NCBI GenBank assembly: GCA_964549135.1
Contig: CAZJUJ010000003.1
Location: forward strand, 1-64,000
DNA from: RUG563 sp964549135
GTDB taxonomy: Bacteria; Bacillota; Clostridia; Christensenellales; Aristaeellaceae
Direction: 5' to 3'
DNA length: 64,000 nucleotides
The notes under the pieces are model-generated. The model was not told where the DNA came from. It made no database searches and saw only the letters and a program-made list of their open reading frames with translations. Shown in pieces: positions 18,089 to 25,854 of this stretch. Numbering within the stretch: the first letter of the stretch is position 1; each line of letters begins with the position of its first letter. The position numbers were made by a program, and so were the translations under genes.

Positions 18089-18772
18089 TTAGTTTTCTCC
18101 GTCCTCAATCAGATAGCCCACGCCAAAGCGGGTGGTGATAAAGCCGGGCAGCCCGGCGCTGTCCAGCCGCTTTCTCAGCCGCCCCACATTGACGCTCAAG
18201 GTATTTTCATCCACAAAGCAATCGGTCTCCCAAAGCGCCTCCATCATTTTCTCCCGGCTGACCACCTTTCCCTTATTCTCCATCAGCAGATGCAGAATGC
18301 GGAATTCATTCCGGGAGAGGGGGATTTTTTCATCCCGGTAGGAAAGCGTCTGCTCGCCGATATTCAGCAGCGCACCCCGATGCTCCAGCACCGGCGGGAC
18401 GGCGGAAAAGGCATAGGCGCGCCGAAGCAGCGCCTGCATTTTTGCCATCAGCACGCGCTGATCAAAGGGCTTGGCGATAAAATCATCCGCCCCCATATTC
18501 ATGGCCATGATCATATTCATATTATCGGCGGCGGAGGAAATGAAGATGATGGGCACCTGGGAAACCTTTCGGATCTGGCTGCACCAATGATAGCCGTTAA
18601 AAAACGGAAGCCCGATATCCATCAGCACAATCTGGGGATCAAAGGCGGAAAATTCCGCCATAACATTGCGGAAATTGGATACGCATTGCACCCTGAAATC
18701 CCATTGCTCCGCCTGCTCCTCGATAGCCGCCGCAATGCCCGTATCGTCCTCGATGATCAGTAATCTGTACAT
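18089..18772 (-). CDS. Response regulator, BceR type (OmpR family)
   Basis: A 227-residue regulator: receiver domain with phosphorylatable D52 (IVLMDIGLPFFNG), and a C-terminal winged helix (about 130-225; SVNVGRLRKRLDSAGLPGFI). The start at 18772 (MYRLLIIEDD) is the usual family N-terminus; the ribosome site is weak. It is first in the line regulator-kinase-deaminase-ATPase-permease, and probably induces the transporter genes. Confidence 0.93.
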   Translation of the reverse strand: MYRLLIIEDDTGIAAAIEEQAEQWDFRVQCVSNFRNVMAEFSAFDPQIVLMDIGLPFFNGYHWCSQIRKVSQVPIIFISSAADNMNMIMAMNMGADDFIAKPFDQRVLMAKMQALLRRAYAFSAVPPVLEHRGALLNIGEQTLSYRDEKIPLSRNEFRILHLLMENKGKVVSREKMMEALWETDCFVDENTLSVNVGRLRKRLDSAGLPGFITTRFGVGYLIEDGEN

Positions 18773-18908
18773 AGCCCTGCTCTCTGATCCTTTCCTGCTG
18801 CCTTTAATGGTCATTATAGCATAAAATGCGCCGGGATACAATCCCGGGGAGCATTCGTCCCGGCAGCCTCCCAGCCGCTGTTTTTTTCAAAAAAGATGAA
18901 AATTGCTC

Positions 18909-18939
18909 TTGACCGGTAGCGGCTCCCGGGTGCTACAAT
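18909..18939 (+). promoter_or_regulatory. Promoter with 19-bp spacer (MerR-like) for the aldo/keto reductase
   Basis: TTGACC (18909-18914) and TACAAT (18934-18939) are 19 bp apart, with an imperfect dyad GTAGC...GCTAC in the spacer. This over-long spacer with a dyad is the hallmark of promoters activated by MerR-family proteins, which control aldehyde-detoxifying reductases in other Firmicutes. No merR gene is in the window. Confidence 0.5.
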
Positions 18940-18990
18940 AAGTACAGCGGCAGCAGCTGTAAACGGAATAGGCAAAAAGGAGGAAATGCA

Positions 18991-19833
18991 ATGGAATATG
19001 TAACCCTCAATCAAAAGGCAAAAATGCCGAAGCTGGGATACGGCGTGTTCATGATTCCCGATGCGGAAACCGAGCGATGCGTGCGGGAGGCCATTGATGT
19101 TGGCTATCGGCTCATCGATACCGCCCAGGCCTACGGAAATGAGGCCGGAGTGGGCAATGCCATGCTGCATTGCGGCGTGCCGAGAGAGGAATTATTCATT
19201 ACCACAAAAATCTGGATCAGCAGCAGCGGCTATGAGCGGGCCAAGGCCTCCATTGAGGAATCTCTGCGGAAGCTCAAGACCGATTATATCGATCTGATGC
19301 TGATTCATCAGCCCTTCGGCGATTATTACGGCTCCTATCGCGCCATGGAAGAGGCCTATGCGGCAGGAAAATTGCGGGCCATCGGCGTAAGCAATTTCTA
19401 TCCCGATCGCTTCATTGATCTTTGCCATTTTGTGGATGTAAAGCCCGCCGTCAATCAGATCGAGACCCATGTATTCCATCAGCAGAAAACGGCCCATGAA
19501 TACATTGCCAAATACGGCGCGGTGCATGAGGCCTGGGGCCCCTTTGCCGAGGGCAAAAACGGGCTGTTTACCAATCCGGTGCTGACCGAAATCGGGCAAA
19601 AGCACGGCAAATCCGCCGCGCAGACAGCGCTTCGGTATCTGCTGCAATCGGATGTGGCGGTCATTCCCAAATCCGCCCGCAGGGAGCGCATGGAGGAAAA
19701 CATCCGCGTATTTGATTTTACGCTGGATGAGGCGGAGATGAAGACCATTGCGGCGCTGGATCGGGGCGAAAGCCTGTTCTTTTCCCATTATGATCCCCTC
19801 ATGGCGGAGCGCTTTGCCGCCATGGGAAAATAA
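18991..19833 (+). CDS. Aldo/keto reductase
   Basis: A 280-residue NADPH-dependent reductase with a (beta/alpha)8 barrel. The catalytic tetrad is visible: D43 and Y48 (LIDTAQAYGNE), K73 (TTKIW) and H106 (LIHQPFGD). It would reduce aldehydes such as methylglyoxal or 2,5-diketogluconate-like substrates. GGAGGAAATGCA precedes the ATG. A flavin reductase-like gene follows after 19 nt, so both are on one transcript. Confidence 0.94.
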   Translation: MEYVTLNQKAKMPKLGYGVFMIPDAETERCVREAIDVGYRLIDTAQAYGNEAGVGNAMLHCGVPREELFITTKIWISSSGYERAKASIEESLRKLKTDYIDLMLIHQPFGDYYGSYRAMEEAYAAGKLRAIGVSNFYPDRFIDLCHFVDVKPAVNQIETHVFHQQKTAHEYIAKYGAVHEAWGPFAEGKNGLFTNPVLTEIGQKHGKSAAQTALRYLLQSDVAVIPKSARRERMEENIRVFDFTLDEAEMKTIAALDRGESLFFSHYDPLMAERFAAMGK

Positions 19834-19852
19834 AGAAACGGAGGAAAAAAGC

Positions 19853-20413
19853 ATGCGCAAAAACTTTGGGGCAAAGCCCATTCTCTATCCCCAGCCGGTT
19901 TTTATCATTGCCACCTATAATGAGGATGGCACGCCCAACGCCATGAACGCGGCCTGGGGCGGCATCAGCGAGGAAAACCAGATCTCCATGTGCATCAGCG
20001 CCGATCATAAAACCACCGAAAATGTATTGACCCGGAAGGCCTTTACCGTCAGCATGGCCACGGCGGATACCGCGGCGGCCTGCGATTATGTGGGCCTGGT
20101 TTCGGGCAGCCAGACCCCGGATAAGGTGGCCCGGGCAGGCTTCCATACGGAAAAGAGCGAATTTGTGGACGCCCCCGTCATTACGGAATTGCCCATGGCC
20201 GTGGAATGCAGGCTGCTCAGCTACGATCCCGAATCCTGCCGCATGGTGGGCGAGGTCGTTAACGTTTGCGCGGAGGAAAGAGTGCTGACGGATGGGAAAA
20301 TCGATCCCGCCAAGCTGCGGCCCATTACCTATGACGGCGTGAACCATGCCTATCTGGTGCTGGGCGAAAAGGTGGGCAACGCCTTCTCGGACGGCAGGAA
20401 ATATAAGGGATAA
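19853..20413 (+). CDS. Flavin reductase-like FMN-binding protein
   Basis: A 186-residue protein of the flavin reductase-like family (split-barrel FMN fold). The N-terminus YPQPVFIIATYNEDGTPNAM is the characteristic FMN-binding start, and SADHKTTENVLTRKAFTVS continues it. The start at 19853 follows GGAGGAAAAAAGC. It may bind FMN and act in a redox or stress response with the upstream aldo/keto reductase; the electron partner is unknown. Confidence 0.9.
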   Translation: MRKNFGAKPILYPQPVFIIATYNEDGTPNAMNAAWGGISEENQISMCISADHKTTENVLTRKAFTVSMATADTAAACDYVGLVSGSQTPDKVARAGFHTEKSEFVDAPVITELPMAVECRLLSYDPESCRMVGEVVNVCAEERVLTDGKIDPAKLRPITYDGVNHAYLVLGEKVGNAFSDGRKYKG

Positions 20414-20429
20414 GCGCAGGGAAACGGGA

Positions 20430-20625
20430 TTTTGGCGGGAGGATGCTTTTGCATCAAAAGCGCCCTCCCGAAAACCATCTCTGGATGAAGCAAAAAGAAA
20501 AACACCAGCCTGGATGCCGGTGAAGCAAAGGGAAGCAAGGTGTAAAGAACGAAGCAGCAATGTCCTCACCAAATACGAAGGCATTGCTGCTTTTCAAGTC
20601 ACAATTATTACTGCACCGGCATTCA
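20430..20625 (+). repeat. Structured dispersed repeat, copy B
   Basis: Same design as copy A: a hairpin at 20436-20470 (CGGGAGGATGCTTTTG arm), a linker with CATCTCTGGATGAAGC, an outer stem (GGATGCCGGTG at 20512-20522 with CACCGGCATTC at 20614-20624) and an inner stem (GCAGCAATG at 20554-20562 with CATTGCTGC at 20582-20590) followed by TTTTC. It begins about 20 nt after the flavin reductase-like stop, in the same orientation as that gene. The inner hairpin could serve as its terminator. Confidence 0.75.
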
Positions 20626-20658
20626 GCGTAAGTGCATTCCTCCATTTTCCCGTGCGCT

Positions 20659-21612
20659 TTAGAGGCGATTGGGGTGAAAGGCGGGCGGCATCCGCAGGGG
20701 GCATTCCCGGAAGAGAAGGGCGGCAGCATCGGAATAATCATCAAAGCGCCGGGTCTTTTCAATGGCTTTTCGATATTTTTCCGGCGCATCAAAGCACATG
20801 AAAAAATAGCGCATGAGGGCATGCATTCTGCCCACGGCGGCGGATTCCGGCCAGGAGGAAAGATAGGCCGCGCAGAGCCGATCATGAAAACGGATGAGCT
20901 GCTCCTTGCTTAACGCCTCGCCGCCCTTGATTTCCTGGGCCAGGGCAGGATTGGCCGTCAGCCCCCGGCCCAGCATCATGGCGGAGGCATCGAGAAAGCG
21001 GGATACTGCCTCCTGATAATCCTGAAAAGTAAAAATATCGCCGTTATAGACAAAAGGAATGGCGGGGATGCCAAGTGTCAGCTCCCGGTGCGGCGTGCCG
21101 CGGTATTGCTCGGCCCGGGTTCTTGGATGGATAATCAGTTCATGAATGGGATAGCAGGAAAAAATCTCTCTCAGGCGGGGCCATTCCTCGGCAGAATCAA
21201 AGCCAATGCGGGTTTTAATGGAGACAGGGAGGGGCGGCCGGGCATAAATCTGATCCAGAAAGGCCTTTAATTCATCCGGGCTTTTCAGCATGCCCGCGCC
21301 CTTTCCCTTGCCTGTTGCCGTTCCCGAGGGGCAGCCCAGATTGAGGTTCACCTCCCGATACCCCTGATCGGAAAAGACCTGGGCCATGCCCAGAAAATAA
21401 TCGGCATTCCGGGCCAGAATCTGGGGCACGGCAGGGATGCCGGCATTCATGGCGGGGGAAATTTCCGCCTCCTGGCGAACGGTATAGGACAAAGACTGGG
21501 ATGGGCTGACAAAGGGCAGAAAATATTTATCCACCCCGGAAAAGAGGGCGTGATGCACCCTGCGGAAAACGGCGTCGGTCATGCCCTCCAGCGGGGCGAA
21601 ATAAAGCTGCAT
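20659..21612 (-). CDS. tRNA-dihydrouridine synthase family protein
   Basis: A 317-residue flavoenzyme that reduces uridines in tRNA to dihydrouridine. FAPLEGMTDAVFR is the N-terminal FMN signature, and the catalytic cysteine is C94 in NLGCPSGTATGKGKGAG. The barrel continues to FVYNGDIFTF and MLGRGLTANP (phosphate-binding), and a helical tRNA-binding domain completes the protein. The sequence resembles the shorter DusC-like branch. It is monocistronic, with a ribosome site AAAGGAGC and a minus-strand TATAAT at 21646-21651. Confidence 0.93.
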   Translation of the reverse strand: MQLYFAPLEGMTDAVFRRVHHALFSGVDKYFLPFVSPSQSLSYTVRQEAEISPAMNAGIPAVPQILARNADYFLGMAQVFSDQGYREVNLNLGCPSGTATGKGKGAGMLKSPDELKAFLDQIYARPPLPVSIKTRIGFDSAEEWPRLREIFSCYPIHELIIHPRTRAEQYRGTPHRELTLGIPAIPFVYNGDIFTFQDYQEAVSRFLDASAMMLGRGLTANPALAQEIKGGEALSKEQLIRFHDRLCAAYLSSWPESAAVGRMHALMRYFFMCFDAPEKYRKAIEKTRRFDDYSDAAALLFRECPLRMPPAFHPNRL

Positions 21613-21695
21613 GGATGAATGCTCCTTTGCGTTTTATGCGGCTGTATTATAGCATGGAGCGGCGGCAGAAAACAAGCAAAAGGGCATTTTTTCTC

Positions 21696-21724
21696 TTGCG
21701 GTTCGGCTGTTCATTTGCTATAAT
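21696..21724 (+). promoter_or_regulatory. Promoter for the SGNH hydrolase gene
   Basis: TTGCGG (21696-21701), 17-bp spacer, TATAAT (21719-21724), about 45 bp before the start codon. Confidence 0.6.
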
Positions 21725-21768
21725 GGCCCTATATTATTCCGTGAAAGCGGAGAAAAGGGGAGACACAG

Positions 21769-22419
21769 ATGCTGTTTGAAAAAAATGATACCGTTCTGTT
21801 TATCGGCGATTCCATTTCGGATTATGACCGCAAGCGCCCGGTGGGCGAGGGCCTCTTTAACGCCTGGGGCCGCAGCTATGTTGCAAATGCAGCCTCGCTG
21901 CTCAGCTGCATGTATCCCGAATTGCAGCTTCGCCTCATCAATATGGGCATCGGCGGCAATCAGGTGCGGGATTTAAAGCAGAGATGGCAGAGCGATGTAA
22001 TGGATCTTAAGCCCGATTGGGTCAGCGTGCTGATTGGGATCAACGATGTATGGCGGCAATTTGATTCGCCCCAGATGCCCGAATGCCATGTGCCGCTGGA
22101 TGAATTTGAAAAGACCTATGAGGAACTGGTGGAAAAAACCCTGCCCCATGTAAAGGGCATGATTCTCATGACGCCCTATTTTATGGAGCCCAACCGGCAG
22201 GATTCCATGCGCGCCCGAATGGATGAATACGGCCTGGTGGTCAAGCGGATTGCGGAAAAGCATCATCTGGTTTTCGTTGACCTGCAGGCTGCCTGGGATC
22301 AGCTCTTTGTGCATATGCATCCCTGCAATATCGCCTGGGATCGGATTCACCCCAACGACGTTGGCTGCATGTATATCGCCAAGCAATTCTTGTCCGCCGT
22401 GGGGGCTGACCGGGCCTGA
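21769..22419 (+). CDS. SGNH/GDSL hydrolase family protein
   Basis: A 216-residue intracellular esterase-like protein. All four SGNH blocks are visible: S15 in FIGDSISD, G in NMGIGGN, N in IGINDVW, and D/H in WDRIHPNDVG near the C-terminus. Members remove acetyl groups from sugars or xylan fragments. There is no signal peptide. With the glycosidase and regulator downstream it may form part of a carbohydrate-use group, though it is transcribed in the opposite direction. Confidence 0.93.
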   Translation: MLFEKNDTVLFIGDSISDYDRKRPVGEGLFNAWGRSYVANAASLLSCMYPELQLRLINMGIGGNQVRDLKQRWQSDVMDLKPDWVSVLIGINDVWRQFDSPQMPECHVPLDEFEKTYEELVEKTLPHVKGMILMTPYFMEPNRQDSMRARMDEYGLVVKRIAEKHHLVFVDLQAAWDQLFVHMHPCNIAWDRIHPNDVGCMYIAKQFLSAVGADRA

Positions 22420-22448
22420 GGGCGCGGCATAACAGAATAATCCATATG

Positions 22449-22494
22449 AAACGGCCCTTCGGCGGATGGAAACGCGCCGGAGAGCCGTTTTTTT
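22449..22494 (+). terminator. Terminator after the SGNH hydrolase gene
   Basis: AAACGGC pairs with GCCGTTT, with inner CGGCG/CGCCG, followed by a run of seven T. Confidence 0.85.
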
Positions 22495-22503
22495 GCTTGC
22501 CTG

Positions 22504-23676
22504 TTATTCTTCTTTTTCATCCCCGGTGATCATGGAAAGTCGGGAAAGATAATCATCCAGCCGCTCGGGATCCACCCATCGCCTGAGCAGCGTAAGCAGC
22601 TCCTCCTTGCTTTTGACCCCCGCCTGCTGGCAGATTTTATGCAGGCGATATTTATAGGTGCTGTCGGCGATGTAAAGCCGCTCCAGAATCTGGGCCTTTT
22701 TATAGCCCCTGAGCAGCGCCAGAACCAGATACAGCCCCGTTTTATCCAGATGATTGAGCATTTCTTCTACGCCCAGGATCTCCTTCGTCAGGGGATCGCG
22801 ATAGAAGCCGGGATAATCGGGCAGCGCACCGGCCCGGCGCAGGGGCAGAGGCAGGGAATCCACCCGTTCAAAATGGGTGGATGCGCCCAGCACCATCTGC
22901 GCCTTGACGATGGTGCATTGGGCGGAAATGGCGGGATTTTTCCGAAGATAGATGGCGGTATCCACGGCACTGGTGCCCACCTGCTCATAATCCAGGGTAA
23001 TGGAGGTAAGGGTGGGCTGGATCAGCTTGGACAGCAGGGTATTGCCGTAGCTGATGACATACATATCCTCCGGGATCCGCTTTCTGCGCATCAGCTCCTG
23101 ATTTTTCATCAGCAGCACGCCGGAAACATCATTGGCGCACAGCACGGCATCATAGGGCTCGCAGCGGGCAATAAAGGAGCCGACGCATTTTTCAATATCC
23201 CCGTCAAAGGGAAAGACATCGCTTTCGCCAAATTCCATGCCATACCGGGCGCAGGTAGCGCGCAGCGCCTCCAATTTGGCATAATCATTGACCGAGCGGA
23301 AATTGCAGCCCAGATAAGCGATGCGCCGATGCTTCGTCTGGTAAAAATAATGGACGGCATATTCGGCCATGCTGCTCTGATTTAAGGTAATCACGCTGAT
23401 ATGCTCGCTGATGCCCTGGGCATGGGTGCTGAGCATAACGCCCCTGAGATTGCTTTCCAGAATGCGCTCGGCCACCTGCTCCTGCCAGCTTTCGGTTGCG
23501 CCGATCACGATGACGGGGGAGCAGGAGGGCGGCACGCGATCCAGATTTTCGGCGGAAAGCTTGTTCAGCTGCATCCGGCGATAGGCGGCGCGGCGCATGA
23601 TGGCATCCACCATCAGCTGACACCAGTAGGTATTGTCGTGCAGGGGCTCGGTCAGATAATACAGGGATTTGATCAT
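22504..23676 (-). CDS. Periplasmic-binding-fold regulator with C-terminal HTH
   Basis: A 390-residue protein. Residues about 1-280 match the LacI/ribose-binding (Peripla_BP_3-like) fold, with MIKSLYYLTEPLHDNTYWCQ leading directly into the first strand and PYDAVLCANDVSGVLLMKNQ in the second lobe. The N-terminal LacI helix-turn-helix is absent, and there is no signal peptide, so it is cytoplasmic. The C-terminus (about 325-380) holds a different, LuxR-like helix-turn-helix (RGYKKAQILERLYIADSTYK followed by YRLHKICQQAGVKSKEEL). I infer a sugar-sensing transcription factor of swapped architecture, likely controlling the upstream glycosidase. Confidence 0.8.
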   Translation of the reverse strand: MIKSLYYLTEPLHDNTYWCQLMVDAIMRRAAYRRMQLNKLSAENLDRVPPSCSPVIVIGATESWQEQVAERILESNLRGVMLSTHAQGISEHISVITLNQSSMAEYAVHYFYQTKHRRIAYLGCNFRSVNDYAKLEALRATCARYGMEFGESDVFPFDGDIEKCVGSFIARCEPYDAVLCANDVSGVLLMKNQELMRRKRIPEDMYVISYGNTLLSKLIQPTLTSITLDYEQVGTSAVDTAIYLRKNPAISAQCTIVKAQMVLGASTHFERVDSLPLPLRRAGALPDYPGFYRDPLTKEILGVEEMLNHLDKTGLYLVLALLRGYKKAQILERLYIADSTYKYRLHKICQQAGVKSKEELLTLLRRWVDPERLDDYLSRLSMITGDEKEE

Positions 23677-23712
23677 GGGGGATACCTCGCAATTCTGGAA
23701 AGAAGCAGATGC

Positions 23713-23739
23713 AAAAAGGGCCGCCGCGAAGGGCAGCCC
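23713..23739 (-). terminator. Terminator after the glycosidase gene
   Basis: On the minus strand GGGC-GCC pairs with GGC-GCCC across a 6-nt loop, followed by TTTTT. It separates the glycosidase from the regulator gene. Confidence 0.7.
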
Positions 23740-23755
23740 GGAGAAAAACCGCCGA

Positions 23756-25615
23756 TTAATCCCGGAGGATCAGAACGCCGCCTTCGTCAATGGGGGGAAG
23801 CTCAACACAGGCGCCCCGGCATACCGCGTCCGTTTCCATATCGGGGGAAACAAAACGGACGCTGGAAAAGGGCCTGTTCAGGGTGAGCATGGCGCCCTCC
23901 ACTCTCCGATGGGCAGGATCGGTATTATTGATTACAGCCAGGGTATATCCATCGCCCCGGAGCAGCCCGGCCTTGAGATGCCGGGAATCAAAGGACGCCA
24001 GAGGAGTAATTCGGCACGAATCCAAAACATCCTCTATTTCCAGATTGGAGCGGAATTCCAGGGAGACCTCGGGCAGATGCTCCACATCCCAGGGCCACCA
24101 GCCATAGGGCGTGACGGCCCCGAAGGTAGCATTCTGGCAGAGGGAAAATGCCCGGCCGCCCGCAGCCACGAAGGCGTCAATCTCCCGGATTTCCTGTTCC
24201 GAAAGCCAGGCGCGGCGGCAGGGAATGAACAGATATTTGACGCCAAGCCGGTTTTCCTTTAGATGCCGGGCGCAGAGAATGGAGGGATTGATCTGGGCCT
24301 TTCTCAATTCCCGGTAGCTCTGCAGGGACTGATGCATATAGACGTTGATGCCGCTATCGCCCATATAGGCATCCGCATAGGCGGCGGCATGCTCGGAGGA
24401 AAGCAGGCCCACCTCGTCCCGCACGCTTTCGGCGGCGGCCAGCAGCGTGGAATACCGATTGACAAAGCGGATCATTTCCAGCGAGCGATCAAAATGCTCC
24501 GTCTTGGTGCCGTCATTGAAAATAAAGCCGCAGTTATCGGGCAGGGGCGTTTTTTCATCGGGATAATCCCCGCGCCATTCGTAATAGACAATTCCCTTAT
24601 GCCCGGCGGAAAGCAGATGATAGGTTTCCTCATGCAGCTTGCGGGCGGGCATATGGGTGCGGGCATCGATTTCGATGGTCCAGGCATGCTTGCCCTCCAG
24701 CGCGGCGGCGCAGGCGGCCATATTGTATTGATACGCGGCGGCATAGAAATCCACCGCCTCCTGATGGGTATAGGAGGTAATGCCCACGCATTCCATGCCC
24801 TCCGCATTATCAAAATAATTAATGCCGGCGGCCATCACGGTATTTCCCACCGGGGCGGAGGTCATGCAGGTATAGGTTTCCTTATCCGGGGCGGCGGCAT
24901 GGGTGGCGGCGGCGGTATCATTCAGGAATTTGCTCATGGCATGGGTATTGAAAAGCCGCCACTGGATCCAGGGCTCCGGGGATTCGCCGGAAAGGGGACG
25001 GCGGCGGGGCGGCTCCTCGGGCTGAAGGCCCTGGGCCCTGCGCCATTCCTGATAGGCGGCGATGGCGGCGGGATGATAATCGAAAATGCCGCTGTAGGGA
25101 TAGCGGGGCTCATTATAAATCTGATAGGAGATTACCCCGGGGATGCGGCTGAAATGCCGGGCCAGGGCCTGGCTGGCCTCTGCATTATCCTTCAGCACGC
25201 CCTGATGATACAGCGTGCTTTGCATAAAGGCATTCCAGTCCAGCTTCATGGGCCTGTTATTTTCGTCAAGCATCAGATACCCTTCGTGCCCCCGCATGTT
25301 CATTACATAGCCCTGCAGACGCACGCTGGTGGCAAAGCCGTGGGCGTTTGCCTCCTTGAGCATTTCATCCACAAAGGGCGTATCCACCTGCACCTGATCC
25401 TCTTCATCCAGAAAAACCCGGCCGATAGCGGCAACCCGCAGGAATTGAAAGCCCGCCTCCCGCATCCAGGCAATATCCTTTTTCATCAGGCCCACCCGAT
25501 CCCCCGAGGGCGGGGCGGGATATTTGGCCTCATGAAAGGAAGGATAATAGGATTGCCCCATGGCGATGACCGGCTTGCCATCCTGATAGAGAACGCCGTT
25601 TTTTAATTCAAACAT
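23756..25615 (-). CDS. GH42-like beta-galactosidase family glycoside hydrolase
   Basis: A 619-residue enzyme with a clan GH-A barrel like GH42 or GH5-related enzymes. The general acid/base is probably E169 in YQIYNEPRYP, and the nucleophile probably E315 in AWTIEIDART. After the barrel (to about 400) comes a Rossmann-like trimerisation domain (SVRDEVGLLSSEHAAAYADA, about 405-530) and a short beta domain, as in GH42. No signal peptide is present, so it acts on imported oligosaccharides. Substrate specificity (beta-galactoside, arabinoside or other) cannot be told from the sequence. AGGAGGAATAAGAG precedes the ATG. Confidence 0.85.
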   Translation of the reverse strand: MFELKNGVLYQDGKPVIAMGQSYYPSFHEAKYPAPPSGDRVGLMKKDIAWMREAGFQFLRVAAIGRVFLDEEDQVQVDTPFVDEMLKEANAHGFATSVRLQGYVMNMRGHEGYLMLDENNRPMKLDWNAFMQSTLYHQGVLKDNAEASQALARHFSRIPGVISYQIYNEPRYPYSGIFDYHPAAIAAYQEWRRAQGLQPEEPPRRRPLSGESPEPWIQWRLFNTHAMSKFLNDTAAATHAAAPDKETYTCMTSAPVGNTVMAAGINYFDNAEGMECVGITSYTHQEAVDFYAAAYQYNMAACAAALEGKHAWTIEIDARTHMPARKLHEETYHLLSAGHKGIVYYEWRGDYPDEKTPLPDNCGFIFNDGTKTEHFDRSLEMIRFVNRYSTLLAAAESVRDEVGLLSSEHAAAYADAYMGDSGINVYMHQSLQSYRELRKAQINPSILCARHLKENRLGVKYLFIPCRRAWLSEQEIREIDAFVAAGGRAFSLCQNATFGAVTPYGWWPWDVEHLPEVSLEFRSNLEIEDVLDSCRITPLASFDSRHLKAGLLRGDGYTLAVINNTDPAHRRVEGAMLTLNRPFSSVRFVSPDMETDAVCRGACVELPPIDEGGVLILRD

Positions 25616-25790
25616 CTCTTATTCCTCCTTCTGCGCGCAGGCAGCAAAAGTATCCTGCATGGCTATTATAGTATAGGGCAGGGGCAAAAAACAGGGCGAA
25701 AATCGGAAAAAAATTTTTGAAAAATTGGCTGGGCCAGGTTCCGGCAGCGGAAAAAGCGCAGAAAAAACGAAAATAATTCATTGCTTTAGC

Positions 25791-25819
25791 TTGACAGAGC
25801 AATAAAGTGCCTGTATAAT
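25791..25819 (+). promoter_or_regulatory. Consensus promoter of the his operon
   Basis: TTGACA (25791-25796), 17-bp spacer, TATAAT (25814-25819): a perfect match to the housekeeping sigma consensus. The leader is only about 30 nt, so there is no room for a T-box or his leader peptide. Confidence 0.85.
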
Positions 25820-25854
25820 AGCATCATCTTTCAGGCAGGGAGGCGAGGCAAACC

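Noticed and set aside
24263..25606. 447-codon frame antisense to the GH42-like enzyme
   Set aside because: Same reason: Gly/His-rich mirror translation and no ribosome site.
25608..25802. 64-codon frame upstream of the GH42-like gene
   Set aside because: Covers the intergenic promoter region, Phe/Ala-rich, with no ribosome site.
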